From contig JAQYVU010000036.1 in assembly GCA_030145385.1 (NCBI GenBank), positions 1 through 41,694 of the forward strand: 41,694 nt of DNA, read 5' to 3'. The notes below the pieces were generated by a model. The model did not search any database and had not been told where the DNA came from. It saw nothing but the letters and a program-made list of their open reading frames with translations. This stretch comes from Desulfococcaceae bacterium (lineage in GTDB: Bacteria > Desulfobacterota > Desulfobacteria > Desulfobacterales > Desulfosalsimonadaceae). Position numbers and translations under genes: made by a program. Positions 1-8,573 of this stretch are shown here, piece after piece. Each line of letters starts with the position of its first letter. Position 1 is the first letter of the stretch.

Positions 1-100
1 ACCGGGCAATTTCTTCTGCGGACATCTTTGCTCCGGCCGATGAGGCGATAAAAATAAACAGTACCGCAAGACTGATACTTACAAATGTTCTTCTCAGCAT
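1..100 (-). CDS. Secreted protein N-terminus, probably DUF1329 (partial)
   Basis: This is the first 33 codons of a minus-strand gene that runs out of the window at position 1. The ATG is at 98-100, preceded by a GGGGG ribosome-binding stretch inside the 17-base gap after the DUF1302 gene, so the two genes are co-transcribed. The peptide starts MLRRTF, has a hydrophobic core (ISLAVLFIFIASSAGA) typical of a Sec signal peptide, then KMSAEEIAR. A mature start of the type sAEEiArLG is characteristic of DUF1329 proteins, which normally lie next to DUF1302 genes and are periplasmic or outer-membrane proteins of unknown function. The signal peptide is seen directly; the DUF1329 call rests on nine mature residues plus the neighbour. 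Confidence 0.6.
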   Translation of the reverse strand, partial: MLRRTFVSISLAVLFIFIASSAGAKMSAEEIAR

Positions 101-117
101 AATCAATCCCCCATTAT

Positions 118-2019
118 TTAGAATGAATATTTAATATTGGTTTGAATAAAATCGCGATCATTTACCAGATTATAACGGTCGGCACCAAAAAAATTCGTAT
201 AGCTTACATCCGCAGACCACGCGCTTAAGTAAGTCGCAGTGATACCGCCTGTAATGGCCCGGCGGTTTTCAATAAAATTACCGCCCGGAGCGGGTGAATT
301 GCCTGAAACATCATGCTGCCACACAACACGGGGGGCCAGGCCCACGGGACCAATCGCACTTTCATATTTCAGCTTGGCAACCAGCCGGTATCCCCAGGAA
401 TCGGCATCCGCAAAATGAGAAGACGATTCATAAGCCTTGCCGGCATGAGCCCCGCCGAACGGTTTTGTGGGATCGGTTGCCGGTAAAACAGACTGAGACG
501 GATTGCCGGAAGTATATGTCCCGGCTGATTCAAGGCGCATCTCGCTTGTATCCGGCATATCATAAACATGCGTAAAACCGACTTCTCCGAGCATTACGAA
601 AGTATCCGCTCCAAACGTCGGACCAAACACCTTGGTAGCCGTCATTTGCGCCTGGGTAACGTCTTTTTCAATATATCCCTGGATAATTTCATCGGCACCA
701 TAGATGCCGACCTGATTATCCTTATATGTCGGGTTGAATCCAATAGGTGAAAGGTATGCCAGGACCAGTTCCACATCATCCATTTGCAGCGGAAGGTCCG
801 GCCGGTGTGAGACTTCTCCCTGAAGGGCAATCCCGGTACTCCCCAGTCCGGTATTAAAACTGAGCCCGAACATTTGAATGTCTTCCGGATATTCGAGATA
901 ATAATATCCTGTTTTCGAATAATTATTAACGGTCAATGCTGCTGCGGTGGCAACATCTCCCCCCACTGCGGCCAGAGTTTGCGCAAATCCGGCTGGTGAA
1001 GATGCCGCCACGCCTTCTTCGGTGCCTGTACGGGCGCTTAAGAGGGGTACCCGGCTATGATAATTAACAAAATAAAAACCGAATTCCGTATCATTTAACG
1101 CTTCTGCAAAATATCGAATCGCTCCCCCATACTGGCCCTGATCATCAGCGTTATCCGACGGGCCTCGTTTTACCGCCAGAAAATCCGGGTTAAAGCCCAA
1201 AGGACCCAGATCTGTTCCTTCATCAGAAATTGACCCGAACGCCAGCATCACTTTTTTCCCACCCGCACCGGCCACATCAGTGGTGGCAAAATAAGATCCC
1301 GGCGGATCAATGTCGCTATTGTCCCAGTCATAAAGATACAGGCCCTCAAACGAAACATTATCAGTGACGCCCATGGCTGCATACACCATGCCCTCAGGGA
1401 CCAATGCTTCTCGCAGCTCAGCGCCGGGAAGCCGGATGGCGCCGACATCAATGGGGTTGATGGCATTGATACCGCCCTGGAAAAAAGTGCCCTCTCCCCA
1501 GCTGACCACCTGATCACCCACACGGATTTCAAGGGGCAGGTCCGCAATGTCAAAATTGCCGGAAAGATACGCATCAAGGATTTTGGCATCACTGCCCACA
1601 AGATCCATCGCATCATCGGTCAGCTCAATTTTCTTCTTGCTGCCGTTTTCCATTTGAAAATCATAAAATGCCGAGCCCCGGACAAATGCCCCGAAATTCA
1701 AATAATTGAGTTCCAGGTCAGATGTTATTTTCGGCGCATTGTTGACCAGTCCTGTGCCGTAATTCAGGTTCCCGTTATCTCCGTTAACAGAAAATGCATT
1801 GCCGCCATTGGTTAAACCGATAATGTCTTTGTCCCGGCCTTGTACACGCCATCGCAAGCCATAAGAGAGAGTCGTATCCAGACTGCCCTGCAAATCTCCT
1901 TTTTCAAACTGAAATGCCGAAGCCGGCACGTCAAAAACGGATAAAAAAACTGTCGCAGATAAAAAAAAGCCGACCGATAACATGCAAAGAACAAATTGAT
2001 TCAATAGATTGTTTTTCAT
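118..2019 (-). CDS. DUF1302 outer-membrane beta-barrel-like protein
   Basis: This 633-residue exported protein has a signal peptide of about 35 residues (MKNNLLNQF start, hydrophobic core, cut near ASA-FQFEKG). The mature protein opens with alternating strands (GSLDTTLSYGLRWRVQGRD) and contains the conserved block RVGDQVVSWGEGTFFQGGINAI near residues 165-190. It ends in the phenylalanine-terminated strand FIQTNIKYSF, the usual C-terminal signature for BamA-dependent insertion. Length and layout match DUF1302. Members commonly sit beside DUF1329 genes and RND-type lipid or hydrophobic-compound exporters, so a role in passage or display of hydrophobic compounds at the outer membrane is inferred. 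The ribosome-binding site GAGGGGGG lies just before the ATG. The substrate cannot be read from sequence. Confidence 0.85.
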   Translation of the reverse strand: MKNNLLNQFVLCMLSVGFFLSATVFLSVFDVPASAFQFEKGDLQGSLDTTLSYGLRWRVQGRDKDIIGLTNGGNAFSVNGDNGNLNYGTGLVNNAPKITSDLELNYLNFGAFVRGSAFYDFQMENGSKKKIELTDDAMDLVGSDAKILDAYLSGNFDIADLPLEIRVGDQVVSWGEGTFFQGGINAINPIDVGAIRLPGAELREALVPEGMVYAAMGVTDNVSFEGLYLYDWDNSDIDPPGSYFATTDVAGAGGKKVMLAFGSISDEGTDLGPLGFNPDFLAVKRGPSDNADDQGQYGGAIRYFAEALNDTEFGFYFVNYHSRVPLLSARTGTEEGVAASSPAGFAQTLAAVGGDVATAAALTVNNYSKTGYYYLEYPEDIQMFGLSFNTGLGSTGIALQGEVSHRPDLPLQMDDVELVLAYLSPIGFNPTYKDNQVGIYGADEIIQGYIEKDVTQAQMTATKVFGPTFGADTFVMLGEVGFTHVYDMPDTSEMRLESAGTYTSGNPSQSVLPATDPTKPFGGAHAGKAYESSSHFADADSWGYRLVAKLKYESAIGPVGLAPRVVWQHDVSGNSPAPGGNFIENRRAITGGITATYLSAWSADVSYTNFFGADRYNLVNDRDFIQTNIKYSF

Positions 2020-2516
2020 AAGCCCCCCTCAGATCGTGTTGGTTGAATAGTGCGTACTAGTAACCCTCCGACTATCAAGCAAAAAACGCTATTATTTAAA
2101 AAAATCAACGACCGCATCAGTAAACGGTGTTCAGTGTCTGACAAAATTTATCAAGTGCCGTTTCATATTTTACAAGCTGCCCGGTTGCCTTCAAACACTT
2201 TTGGGGATTAACGAAAGATAGAGAAAAAACTGTATGAATTTGAGTTTACTTAAAATACAGCTTTTTACATATTCCTTTAACACGATTCCATTGTCAAGCA
2301 AAATATCACGATAAAAACAGCACAAAACTTTACCAGCTGGTTCATACCAAATTGCAGAACATCCGGATTCCCATTATTTGAAGCTGTCTGCTTGAAGCCA
2401 TAATGGCGGCTCTGACCATGCAAACACAATCATTAATCGAAAAAAGGCCTCCAATATACTGAAGACTATACATAAAAGCTATTTACTGTAAGTGTGGCCT
2501 GCACCGCTCGAATAAT
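2020..2516. other. Intergenic region upstream of DUF1302 gene
   Basis: About 500 bases separate the DUF1302 start from the end of the thioesterase gene, both on the minus strand. It must hold the promoter and leader of the DUF1302/DUF1329 pair, but no convincing -35/-10 pair or operator was found. No coding signal, tRNA or clear terminator is visible. Confidence 0.6.
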
Positions 2517-3488
2517 TCAGCAGCTTATTTTTTCCCGGACAGATGCAAACGCTTTTTGGGTCAGGGATTTGGGTATGAGGTCTGTTCTCATCTGTTCGGT
2601 TAATGCTGCCATGGCATACCACTGGCCTGAAGATTCGACGACCTTTTCAAAGGACCCGTCATCTTTCATTACAACCCCGCAGCCGGATGCCCAGAAAAGC
2701 ATCCGTTTGTCAATTCGGCCCAGGACTTTTTCACCCCGCCCAAAAAACACCAGTTTTTCATGAACACCTATTTTTCTCAAAAATTTATAGTTGAGCCGGA
2801 CGGAGACGCCGCCGTTTGCTGATGTAAAAAATCCGCCCCACCCCATGGTTTCGTCGAGCACAGCCAGCAGCCCCATGGGATGAATAAAGCCGTTTCGCTC
2901 AAACAGGTAAAACGTATCTTTGTCTTCTTCATTGAACCCGGCAAAGGCGCATACAACATGACCGTGAGGACTTTTCCACAGATGAAACCGCCGTTTCAGA
3001 CCCGGCGCTTTACGATCCACCCCGCAGACAAAGCAGTTCCGATAATGAGGAATATGATCCAGCCGGCCCTTGATTTGAGAATAGCATGACGGCACATAAT
3101 CACGTGCATATGAATCAATTTCTGCAATCTGATCACCGAATGTGCAATCACTCGTGATATAGGGCATATCGGCATTTTCAACAGATATGCGGCCGGATAT
3201 CCCGCCTTCGGAAGGTGCCGCCTGAATAACCACCCGGTCCCCAACCCGTGCTTCAGAACCCCCCATTCGGAAACGACAGACCACCGGATACTGAACATCG
3301 CCCTGATCCGTTTCAGCGAGTCCTATCCCCGGAACCAGTTCCATAATGGCCCCCATACCGATCCCGCCATGGGGGATTCCGACCCACCCCTCTTTACTGA
3401 AATCCATCACCATGGCAACCGAAACCGTTTCCCCTTTTTTTATAATCGGGGTGTCATGAAATAAAAACGAATGAACAAAATCAGTCAT
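2517..3488 (-). CDS. Tandem (double) hotdog thioesterase-like protein
   Basis: This 323-residue protein appears to carry two hotdog folds. The N-terminal half has the helix-start block GIPHGGIGMGAIMEL (about residues 37-51). The C-terminal half repeats it as HPMGLLAVLDETMGWGGFF followed by the strand GVSVRLNYKFLRKIGVHEKL. The linker block NCFVCGVDRKAPGLKRRFHL resembles the CFxCGxxNPxGLxLxF motif of PaaI-type acyl-CoA thioesterases. Such enzymes hydrolyse acyl-CoA or aryl-CoA thioesters in the cytoplasm. The active-site acid is plausibly in the LDETMGWGG helix. The start has a good GGAGG site six bases upstream. The gene stands alone, with its own intergenic regions on both sides. Acyl-chain specificity is unknown. 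Confidence 0.75.
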   Translation of the reverse strand: MTDFVHSFLFHDTPIIKKGETVSVAMVMDFSKEGWVGIPHGGIGMGAIMELVPGIGLAETDQGDVQYPVVCRFRMGGSEARVGDRVVIQAAPSEGGISGRISVENADMPYITSDCTFGDQIAEIDSYARDYVPSCYSQIKGRLDHIPHYRNCFVCGVDRKAPGLKRRFHLWKSPHGHVVCAFAGFNEEDKDTFYLFERNGFIHPMGLLAVLDETMGWGGFFTSANGGVSVRLNYKFLRKIGVHEKLVFFGRGEKVLGRIDKRMLFWASGCGVVMKDDGSFEKVVESSGQWYAMAALTEQMRTDLIPKSLTQKAFASVREKISC

Positions 3489-3829
3489 GATTGATCCTCC
3501 GGAAAAGTAAAAAAATCAGTTTCCCGGCATTTTACTCTCAACCTATCGATAAATCAAATGATTCAGGCGGGTTTAATTCTAACACAAAACCAGGGGCTGA
3601 AGAGGGAATGCCAAAAAAGAAAAACCATTGTATTTTAAACAATATTTGGATACATAAAACCCAGATACCCCGAACGAACGGATTAAATTGTTTCGCCAAT
3701 ACCGCAGTTAAAAAATCGACTTCCTGAATTTTTGTATTTGGTTCCAATTTCCTTACGATAAAATTTTTTAATTTTTTTATCCGTCAGTTACACTAAACTG
3801 GCTTTTTAAAATGGTTGGAGGGATTTCGT
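3489..3829. other. Divergent intergenic region before inositol-phosphate synthase
   Basis: This stretch separates the minus-strand thioesterase start from the plus-strand ino1-like start and should hold promoters for both. The last 80 bases before ino1 are very AT-rich (a run of AAAATTTTTTAATTTTTTT at about 3760-3780). No well-spaced sigma-70 pair or operator could be assigned with confidence. Confidence 0.5.
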
Positions 3830-4933
3830 ATGCAGCCCATAAAGATCGGAATCATTGGTACCGGCAATTGTGCAAGCTCCCTGCTTCAGGGCATCGAATA
3901 CTATCGATACAAGACAGAAGAAGAATCCATCGGCCTCTTACACTGGAAAATAAACGGATACACACCTTCAGATATCGTTGTTACATCCGCATTTGATATT
4001 GATCGGAGAAAAGTGGGCAAAGATGTTCATGAAGCCATTTTTCAGCCGCCGAACTGTACCCTGAAATTCACTCAAAACATGCCGCATGCAAACGTTACCG
4101 TATCAATGGGCGCAATTTTAGACGGCTGTGCGGATCATATGAAAAACTATGATGATGACTATACGTTTGTACTCAGCAACCAACCAGAGCCTGATAAAAA
4201 AAATGTCATTGAAATCCTGAAAAATTCCGGTACGGAAATATTACTCAATTACCTGCCGGTGGGGTCCGAAAAAGCCACCCGGTTTTACGCCCAGTGCGCT
4301 TTGGAAGCCGGAATCGCATTCATCAACAACATCCCGGTGTTTATTGCAGGAAACCCGAAATGGGCGGAAAAATTTAAAAAAGCAAACATTCCGATCATCG
4401 GCGATGATATCAAATCACAAATGGGAGCCACCATCATCCATCGCTCCTTGGTCAACCTGTTCGCAAAACGGGGCGTGAAAATCGACAACACATATCAGCT
4501 GAACACCGGCGGCAATACGGATTTTTTAAACATGATGGATCAAAACCGGCTGTCTTTAAAAAAACAGTCCAAAACCGAGGCCGTTAAATCGGTCATGAAA
4601 CAGAGGCTGGATGACCGGAAAATCCACATCGGTCCCAGTGATTATGTCCCGTGGCTCAATGACAACAAAGTGGCGTTCATCAGAATGGAAGGCTGCATCT
4701 TCGGCAATGTGCCCATGAACCTGGAACTGAGGCTGTCGGTTGAAGATTCTCCCAACTCTGCCGGGGCGGCCATCGACTGCATCCGCTTGTGTAAAGTGGC
4801 TTTGGACCGGAACCTTGGGGGGGTGCTCGAAGCGCCGTCCGCGTTATACTGCAAACGCCCGCCGGTACAATACACGGATGACATTGCATTTTCGATGATC
4901 GATAATTTTATATCCGATGGCCGGTCCAATTAA
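3830..4933 (+). CDS. ino1: Inositol-3-phosphate synthase (MIPS)
   Basis: This enzyme converts glucose 6-phosphate to 1D-myo-inositol 3-phosphate with tightly bound NAD. The 367-residue chain is the short actinobacterial/archaeal type. Visible motifs are the Rossmann start IGIIGTGNCASSLLQG (residues 6-21), the tetramerisation/catalytic blocks GDDIKSQMGAT (about 190) and LNTGGNTDFLNM (about 220-232), and SPNSAG (about 300). The start is set at ATG 3830 because a GGAGGG site ends eight bases upstream; a TTG at 3815 in the same frame overlaps that site. It overlaps the next gene by 17 bases. In actinobacteria the product feeds phosphatidylinositol or mycothiol synthesis. The nearby MshA- and MshB-like genes favour the thiol-type use here, but inositol lipids or compatible solutes remain possible. 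Confidence 0.93.
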   Translation: MQPIKIGIIGTGNCASSLLQGIEYYRYKTEEESIGLLHWKINGYTPSDIVVTSAFDIDRRKVGKDVHEAIFQPPNCTLKFTQNMPHANVTVSMGAILDGCADHMKNYDDDYTFVLSNQPEPDKKNVIEILKNSGTEILLNYLPVGSEKATRFYAQCALEAGIAFINNIPVFIAGNPKWAEKFKKANIPIIGDDIKSQMGATIIHRSLVNLFAKRGVKIDNTYQLNTGGNTDFLNMMDQNRLSLKKQSKTEAVKSVMKQRLDDRKIHIGPSDYVPWLNDNKVAFIRMEGCIFGNVPMNLELRLSVEDSPNSAGAAIDCIRLCKVALDRNLGGVLEAPSALYCKRPPVQYTDDIAFSMIDNFISDGRSN

Positions 4934-5561
4934 CAGCACCCCTACCCGCATATCCCTGATCCGTCATGGTCATGTAAAAAATCCGGATGACATTTTTTAT
5001 GGGCGCCTGCCGGGATTCAAACTTGACAGCAACGGACAACAGGAAGCTGCCCAAGCTGCCGAGGCACTTAAAAGCTGGAAGTTTGACAGTGTCTATAGCA
5101 GCCCGATGCTCCGCGCCCGACAGACAGCAAACGAAATCCTTAAATTCCATCCTCAACTCAAACTAAAAATATCTTCTTTGATTACAGAAGTTTATTCGTC
5201 TTTCCAGGGGCAGCCGAGCAAAATGCTCGCGCCCTATCTCTGGGACGTTTATGCCGGTAAAGACCCGAAATACGAACAGCCGGAAGATGTGACCCAACGG
5301 ACCCAAAAATTTATCCAGCGCATCCGAAAGTGTCATTATGGACAACACGCAGCCGCCGTCACGCATGGAGATGTAATTTTATTTGCCATTTTCCGGGCAA
5401 AAAAAATCCCCGCGACTGCTGCAAACAAATTAAATTTAAATAAATTGGGTATCCTTAAAGATTATCCGGCCACCGGCTCCATCACCACGCTGGCATATCA
5501 AACCTCTGATATCGATGAAATCCCGAAAGTGTCTTATTTCTCTTTTACAAAGGAATTTTAA
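4917..5561 (+). CDS. Histidine phosphatase family protein, candidate inositol-sugar phosphatase
   Basis: This 214-residue member of the phosphoglycerate-mutase/histidine phosphatase superfamily has its phospho-accepting motif LIRHGH at residues 14-19, SSPMLRARQTA for phosphate binding (about 61-71), and the second catalytic histidine in VTHGD (about 144). All core residues are present. Its ATG lies inside the last codons of ino1 (17-base overlap), implying translational coupling. Mycothiol synthesis needs dephosphorylation of GlcNAc-inositol 3-phosphate by an activity called MshA2 whose gene is not settled. A phosphatase welded to ino1 and facing mshA/mshB-like genes is a natural candidate. 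It could equally release free inositol from inositol 3-phosphate. The family call is firm; the substrate is inference. Confidence 0.85.
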   Translation: MAGPINSTPTRISLIRHGHVKNPDDIFYGRLPGFKLDSNGQQEAAQAAEALKSWKFDSVYSSPMLRARQTANEILKFHPQLKLKISSLITEVYSSFQGQPSKMLAPYLWDVYAGKDPKYEQPEDVTQRTQKFIQRIRKCHYGQHAAAVTHGDVILFAIFRAKKIPATAANKLNLNKLGILKDYPATGSITTLAYQTSDIDEIPKVSYFSFTKEF

Positions 5562-6240
5562 CTCTGTGAAACCCCTCCGCGTATGTAAAATCTGTTCCTG
5601 ACGCCATTTCTTTACATTTATTTTTCACCCAAATTTCGGCATGTTGAGTCCCCATCGATGCCATCTGACTTTTATGACAAAACAACGCCGCCAGTTTAGT
5701 CTCCATGACGTTGCTGATATCTTCCCGCCGGTTGATCTCTTCTGATCCCCAGAACCAGATCTCTTTTACCTTGTGCGGCAGAATGCCTTCATCGATTAAA
5801 TCCGGGTATGCCAGCCGATCCCGGGCATACGGATAGACAGCATCCAGAGCCACCTGGCCGGCAATTCGATGATCCCGGTGCCAGATATATCTCCGGTAAG
5901 GATCCGAAGTAACGATGACCTTTGGCCGGTAAATCCGGATCATGCGGACAATATGTTTCCGGAAAACCGGTGTGTCTTCCAGTTCCTGGTCCGGATATCT
6001 TAAAAACTCGACTTTGCTGACCCCTAAAAGCGCTGCAGCCTCTGATTGCTCTTCCTCACGGATTTCCGCCAGCTGCCGCGGCTCCATATCCGGGTCACTG
6101 CTGCCTTTGTCGCCGCTGGTACAAACAACATAAACCACCTGCTTTCCGGCGGCCGTCCATTGGACAACCGATCCGGCAACACCGAATTCCGCATCATCCG
6201 GATGCGCGGATATAATCAAATAATCAGCCTTGTTTTCCAA
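5545..6240 (-). CDS. PIG-L/LmbE-family N-acetylglucosaminyl deacetylase, MshB-like
   Basis: This 231-residue zinc-dependent deacetylase carries the AHPDD motif at residues 12-16 (His13 and Asp16 as zinc ligand and base) and the distal metal-binding HRDH motif at 121-124. The family removes the acetyl group from GlcNAc-type conjugates: MshB acts on GlcNAc-inositol, BshB on GlcNAc-malate. The only usable start is TTG at 6240, with AAGGA eight bases upstream, because the catalytic motif begins only 12 residues later and no earlier ATG exists. Its end overlaps the phosphatase gene tail-to-tail by 17 bases. It is the last gene of the minus-strand operon and follows the MshA-like glycosyltransferase by 29 bases. 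That context supports deacetylation of a GlcNAc-inositol intermediate. Confidence 0.85.
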   Translation of the reverse strand: MENKADYLIISAHPDDAEFGVAGSVVQWTAAGKQVVYVVCTSGDKGSSDPDMEPRQLAEIREEEQSEAAALLGVSKVEFLRYPDQELEDTPVFRKHIVRMIRIYRPKVIVTSDPYRRYIWHRDHRIAGQVALDAVYPYARDRLAYPDLIDEGILPHKVKEIWFWGSEEINRREDISNVMETKLAALFCHKSQMASMGTQHAEIWVKNKCKEMASGTDFTYAEGFHRVKIPL

Positions 6241-6269
6241 TTTTTTTTCCTTCTTCTCTGCTGTATTTT

Positions 6270-7553
6270 TTAATGGGCCAAAAGTTTCTGATATTCTTTA
6301 ATCATCAATTTTGCCGGGTTCGCCCATGCATAACCCTGAACAGATTCCCGAATCTGTTTTGCGTCAAATAGGCCCTTTTGCTGCTTGCCGGCGACTTTTA
6401 TAATCGCCTTCACCATTTCTCTGTCATTCTCTTCTGCTATAACACATCCATTTTTGTGATTGATAATCTCCGGCATCGCCCCTACCGGCGTGCTGACAAC
6501 CGGTGTGCCGCATGCCAGGGATTCAAGGCCTGCCAGACAAAAGCTTTCATGATATGACGGCACCACCAACATATCTGCGGCACTATAATACGCTGGCAAA
6601 AGCTCCTGATCCTTGCGTCCGATCAGATTTACCGCCTTTTGAATTTTTAAGTTTCTTATAACGGATATAAGTTTTTCATTGTCATCATCCCCGCCGACGA
6701 CCAGCAGCCGAAAACGGGTTTGATCCCGATTTTGATTCCAATGGTGAGCCCGTTTTTGAGAATTGACAGCAGACATAATTTTCAATAACCGCGCCAGCCC
6801 TTTCACCGGAACATTTCTGCCTATATACAGCAGCAATTGCGCATCATCATTAAAGCCGATTTCCCGGCGGGCAGCAGCCTTATCCACAGGCTGAAAAAGC
6901 GCCAGGTTGACTCCGGCCGGAACAACGCCGATCTTTTCCGCTGCCACGTGATACATCGATATCAGATCATGTGTTTCATTCTGCGTGGATGCAACGATCC
7001 GGTCACAGTCGGCAGCCAGTTCTTTTTCCTGTTCAATGCGAGAAGCCGGTTCCGACTCCTGGGAACAAGCCCGATTTTTGACTGCGCCCATGGTATGAAA
7101 AGTCGTAATATGCGGCATCCCATGCACTTGCTTTATTTGTCTGCCCAGCACGCCGGAAAGCCAGTAGTGGCTATGAACAAGATCGTACGTTAAACCTTCT
7201 TTTTCAAATGTTTCATTGAATGCGGCAAAAACGGCCGGCAAATAATCAAACAGATTCTTTTTGGTAATTTTTTGACCGGCTTGAATATCCAGGTGTTTCA
7301 GCCGGACATTCAGCCGAATCAGCCGGACATTTTTAAACATAGGGATAATGGAAGAAACTGGCTGATTCTGACACAGCGTGAACACATCGACAAAAACTCC
7401 GGAATTGCCAAGTTCTCTAGCCAGTTCCCGGATATAAACACTCATGCCACCGTTATCACGGGTCCCCAAATCACCGACAGGACTTGAGTGAATGCTGAGC
7501 ATTGCAATTCTGCCGATACCTATTGAAGCAGATGCGGTGAAATTGGAAATCAT
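6270..7553 (-). CDS. mshA: GT4 glycosyltransferase of the MshA type
   Basis: This 427-residue GT-B retaining glycosyltransferase has motifs closely matching D-inositol-3-phosphate glycosyltransferase (MshA). They are the nucleotide-sugar loop GTRDNGGMSVY (residues 30-40), HSHYWLSG (128-134), FHTMGAVKN (152-160), ASTQNE (188-193), VVPAGVN (210-216), GRNVPVKG (about 248), and the EX7E motif ESFCLAGLE (about 345). MshA transfers GlcNAc from UDP-GlcNAc to 1D-myo-inositol 3-phosphate; sucrose-phosphate synthase-like enzymes are the nearest alternative. The ATG overlaps the stop of the GNAT gene by four bases (ATGA), indicating coupling. A synthase for its acceptor (ino1) and a deacetylase for its product lie alongside, which strengthens the MshA reading. 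An in-frame second Met at residue 18 is a possible alternative start. Confidence 0.82.
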   Translation of the reverse strand: MISNFTASASIGIGRIAMLSIHSSPVGDLGTRDNGGMSVYIRELARELGNSGVFVDVFTLCQNQPVSSIIPMFKNVRLIRLNVRLKHLDIQAGQKITKKNLFDYLPAVFAAFNETFEKEGLTYDLVHSHYWLSGVLGRQIKQVHGMPHITTFHTMGAVKNRACSQESEPASRIEQEKELAADCDRIVASTQNETHDLISMYHVAAEKIGVVPAGVNLALFQPVDKAAARREIGFNDDAQLLLYIGRNVPVKGLARLLKIMSAVNSQKRAHHWNQNRDQTRFRLLVVGGDDDNEKLISVIRNLKIQKAVNLIGRKDQELLPAYYSAADMLVVPSYHESFCLAGLESLACGTPVVSTPVGAMPEIINHKNGCVIAEENDREMVKAIIKVAGKQQKGLFDAKQIRESVQGYAWANPAKLMIKEYQKLLAH

Positions 7554-8563
7554 TCAGGACCTAAGTCGATGGTCAGCCGATAAAGTGGCACAGGCCTGCC
7601 GCCCAGTCGCTCTTTATATGCTTCATCGCCTTTTAAAAAATTATAGCCGGCTATTTTTTTTTCAATACTGTGTTTAATGCTGAAGATCTTGCCCAGAGAC
7701 CCCGCACTCAGATCACGGAATTGCGGGTGATATCCGTTATTGTATAAAAAAACAGTATCAGTGTATTCAAAACAAAACGTGGCGGCCGCAGCCTTACCAT
7801 CAATGTATAAAAATCCGAGCTGCAGCATATCCCGTTCTGCCATTGTTATTGCCAGAGACCGGAAAAAAGATTTCATCGGGTCAGTTAAAAATTCGGCCTT
7901 GTCCTTTCGGCTTGCCTCAAATAATGAAAGAAATTCCTCAAAAGCATTATCAATTGCATCCTTTTCTTTGTTATTGATCACATAAAAGTCAACCTGTCCG
8001 GCCTCTTCAAGCCGCCTGACTTTCCGGCGGACCTCGTGGCGCTGCTTTCCATTCAGGCCATGAAGGTAGCCGTCCCAGGTCTTGGGGAGTTCCAGTTCAT
8101 AAAACCTGTCCACCGGCTCACAGCTAAAATGATACCCCAGTTTTTCGGCGGTTTGTGATAAACCGGCCAGCGTTTTTGAATCCGGACGCAGAGCCCCGAG
8201 TTCCAGACGGCCAACACCCATATTTTTCAAATGTTCCAGCAGCTGTGAATAAAAATTATCAGGGCATTTGTCGGCAACAATCATGTCCTGGTAATCGCAG
8301 ACCGATTCACTCCCAAGAAATTTTGCTGTCTGCCCTTCCAGCATGAGCGGGGCAACACCCAGCAAAGACGTTTCTGACCGGACAGCTAAAATCAGTTGTG
8401 ATTTATCGGCACCAAATACCTGCCACCAGCTTTTCAGCCAAAAGGGAAGCATAAACAGGCAGTTCCAGTTCAGACCGTGGGCAATTTCACCAAAGATATT
8501 TTCGAATTCTTCCATGGAAATTGCAGATATATTTATTCGCTTTATTCTCTGGCTGCGGCACAT
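7550..8563 (-). CDS. GNAT-fold acyl/aminoacyl transferase, BioF2/FemAB-like
   Basis: This 337-residue protein has the layout of the BioF2-like/FemAB-related GNAT family. A first half ends at a strand (RLELGALRP). The hallmark basic helix GKQRHEVRRKVRRLEEAG follows at about residues 170-187. The second GNAT half has FLYIDGKAAAATFCFEY and the terminal KGDEAYKERLGG block, where K-G-x-E-xYK is typical. Members transfer acyl groups from CoA or ACP, or amino acids from aminoacyl-tRNA (FemX type). Sandwiched between an MshA-like gene (4-base overlap) and an oxidoreductase gene (10-base gap), it is a candidate for either the N-acetylation step (MshD role) or, more speculatively, cysteine attachment. 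Sequence alone cannot decide. Its ATG lacks a strong ribosome-binding site, consistent with coupled translation. Confidence 0.72.
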   Translation of the reverse strand: MCRSQRIKRINISAISMEEFENIFGEIAHGLNWNCLFMLPFWLKSWWQVFGADKSQLILAVRSETSLLGVAPLMLEGQTAKFLGSESVCDYQDMIVADKCPDNFYSQLLEHLKNMGVGRLELGALRPDSKTLAGLSQTAEKLGYHFSCEPVDRFYELELPKTWDGYLHGLNGKQRHEVRRKVRRLEEAGQVDFYVINNKEKDAIDNAFEEFLSLFEASRKDKAEFLTDPMKSFFRSLAITMAERDMLQLGFLYIDGKAAAATFCFEYTDTVFLYNNGYHPQFRDLSAGSLGKIFSIKHSIEKKIAGYNFLKGDEAYKERLGGRPVPLYRLTIDLGPE

Positions 8564-8573
8564 ATGATTTTAT

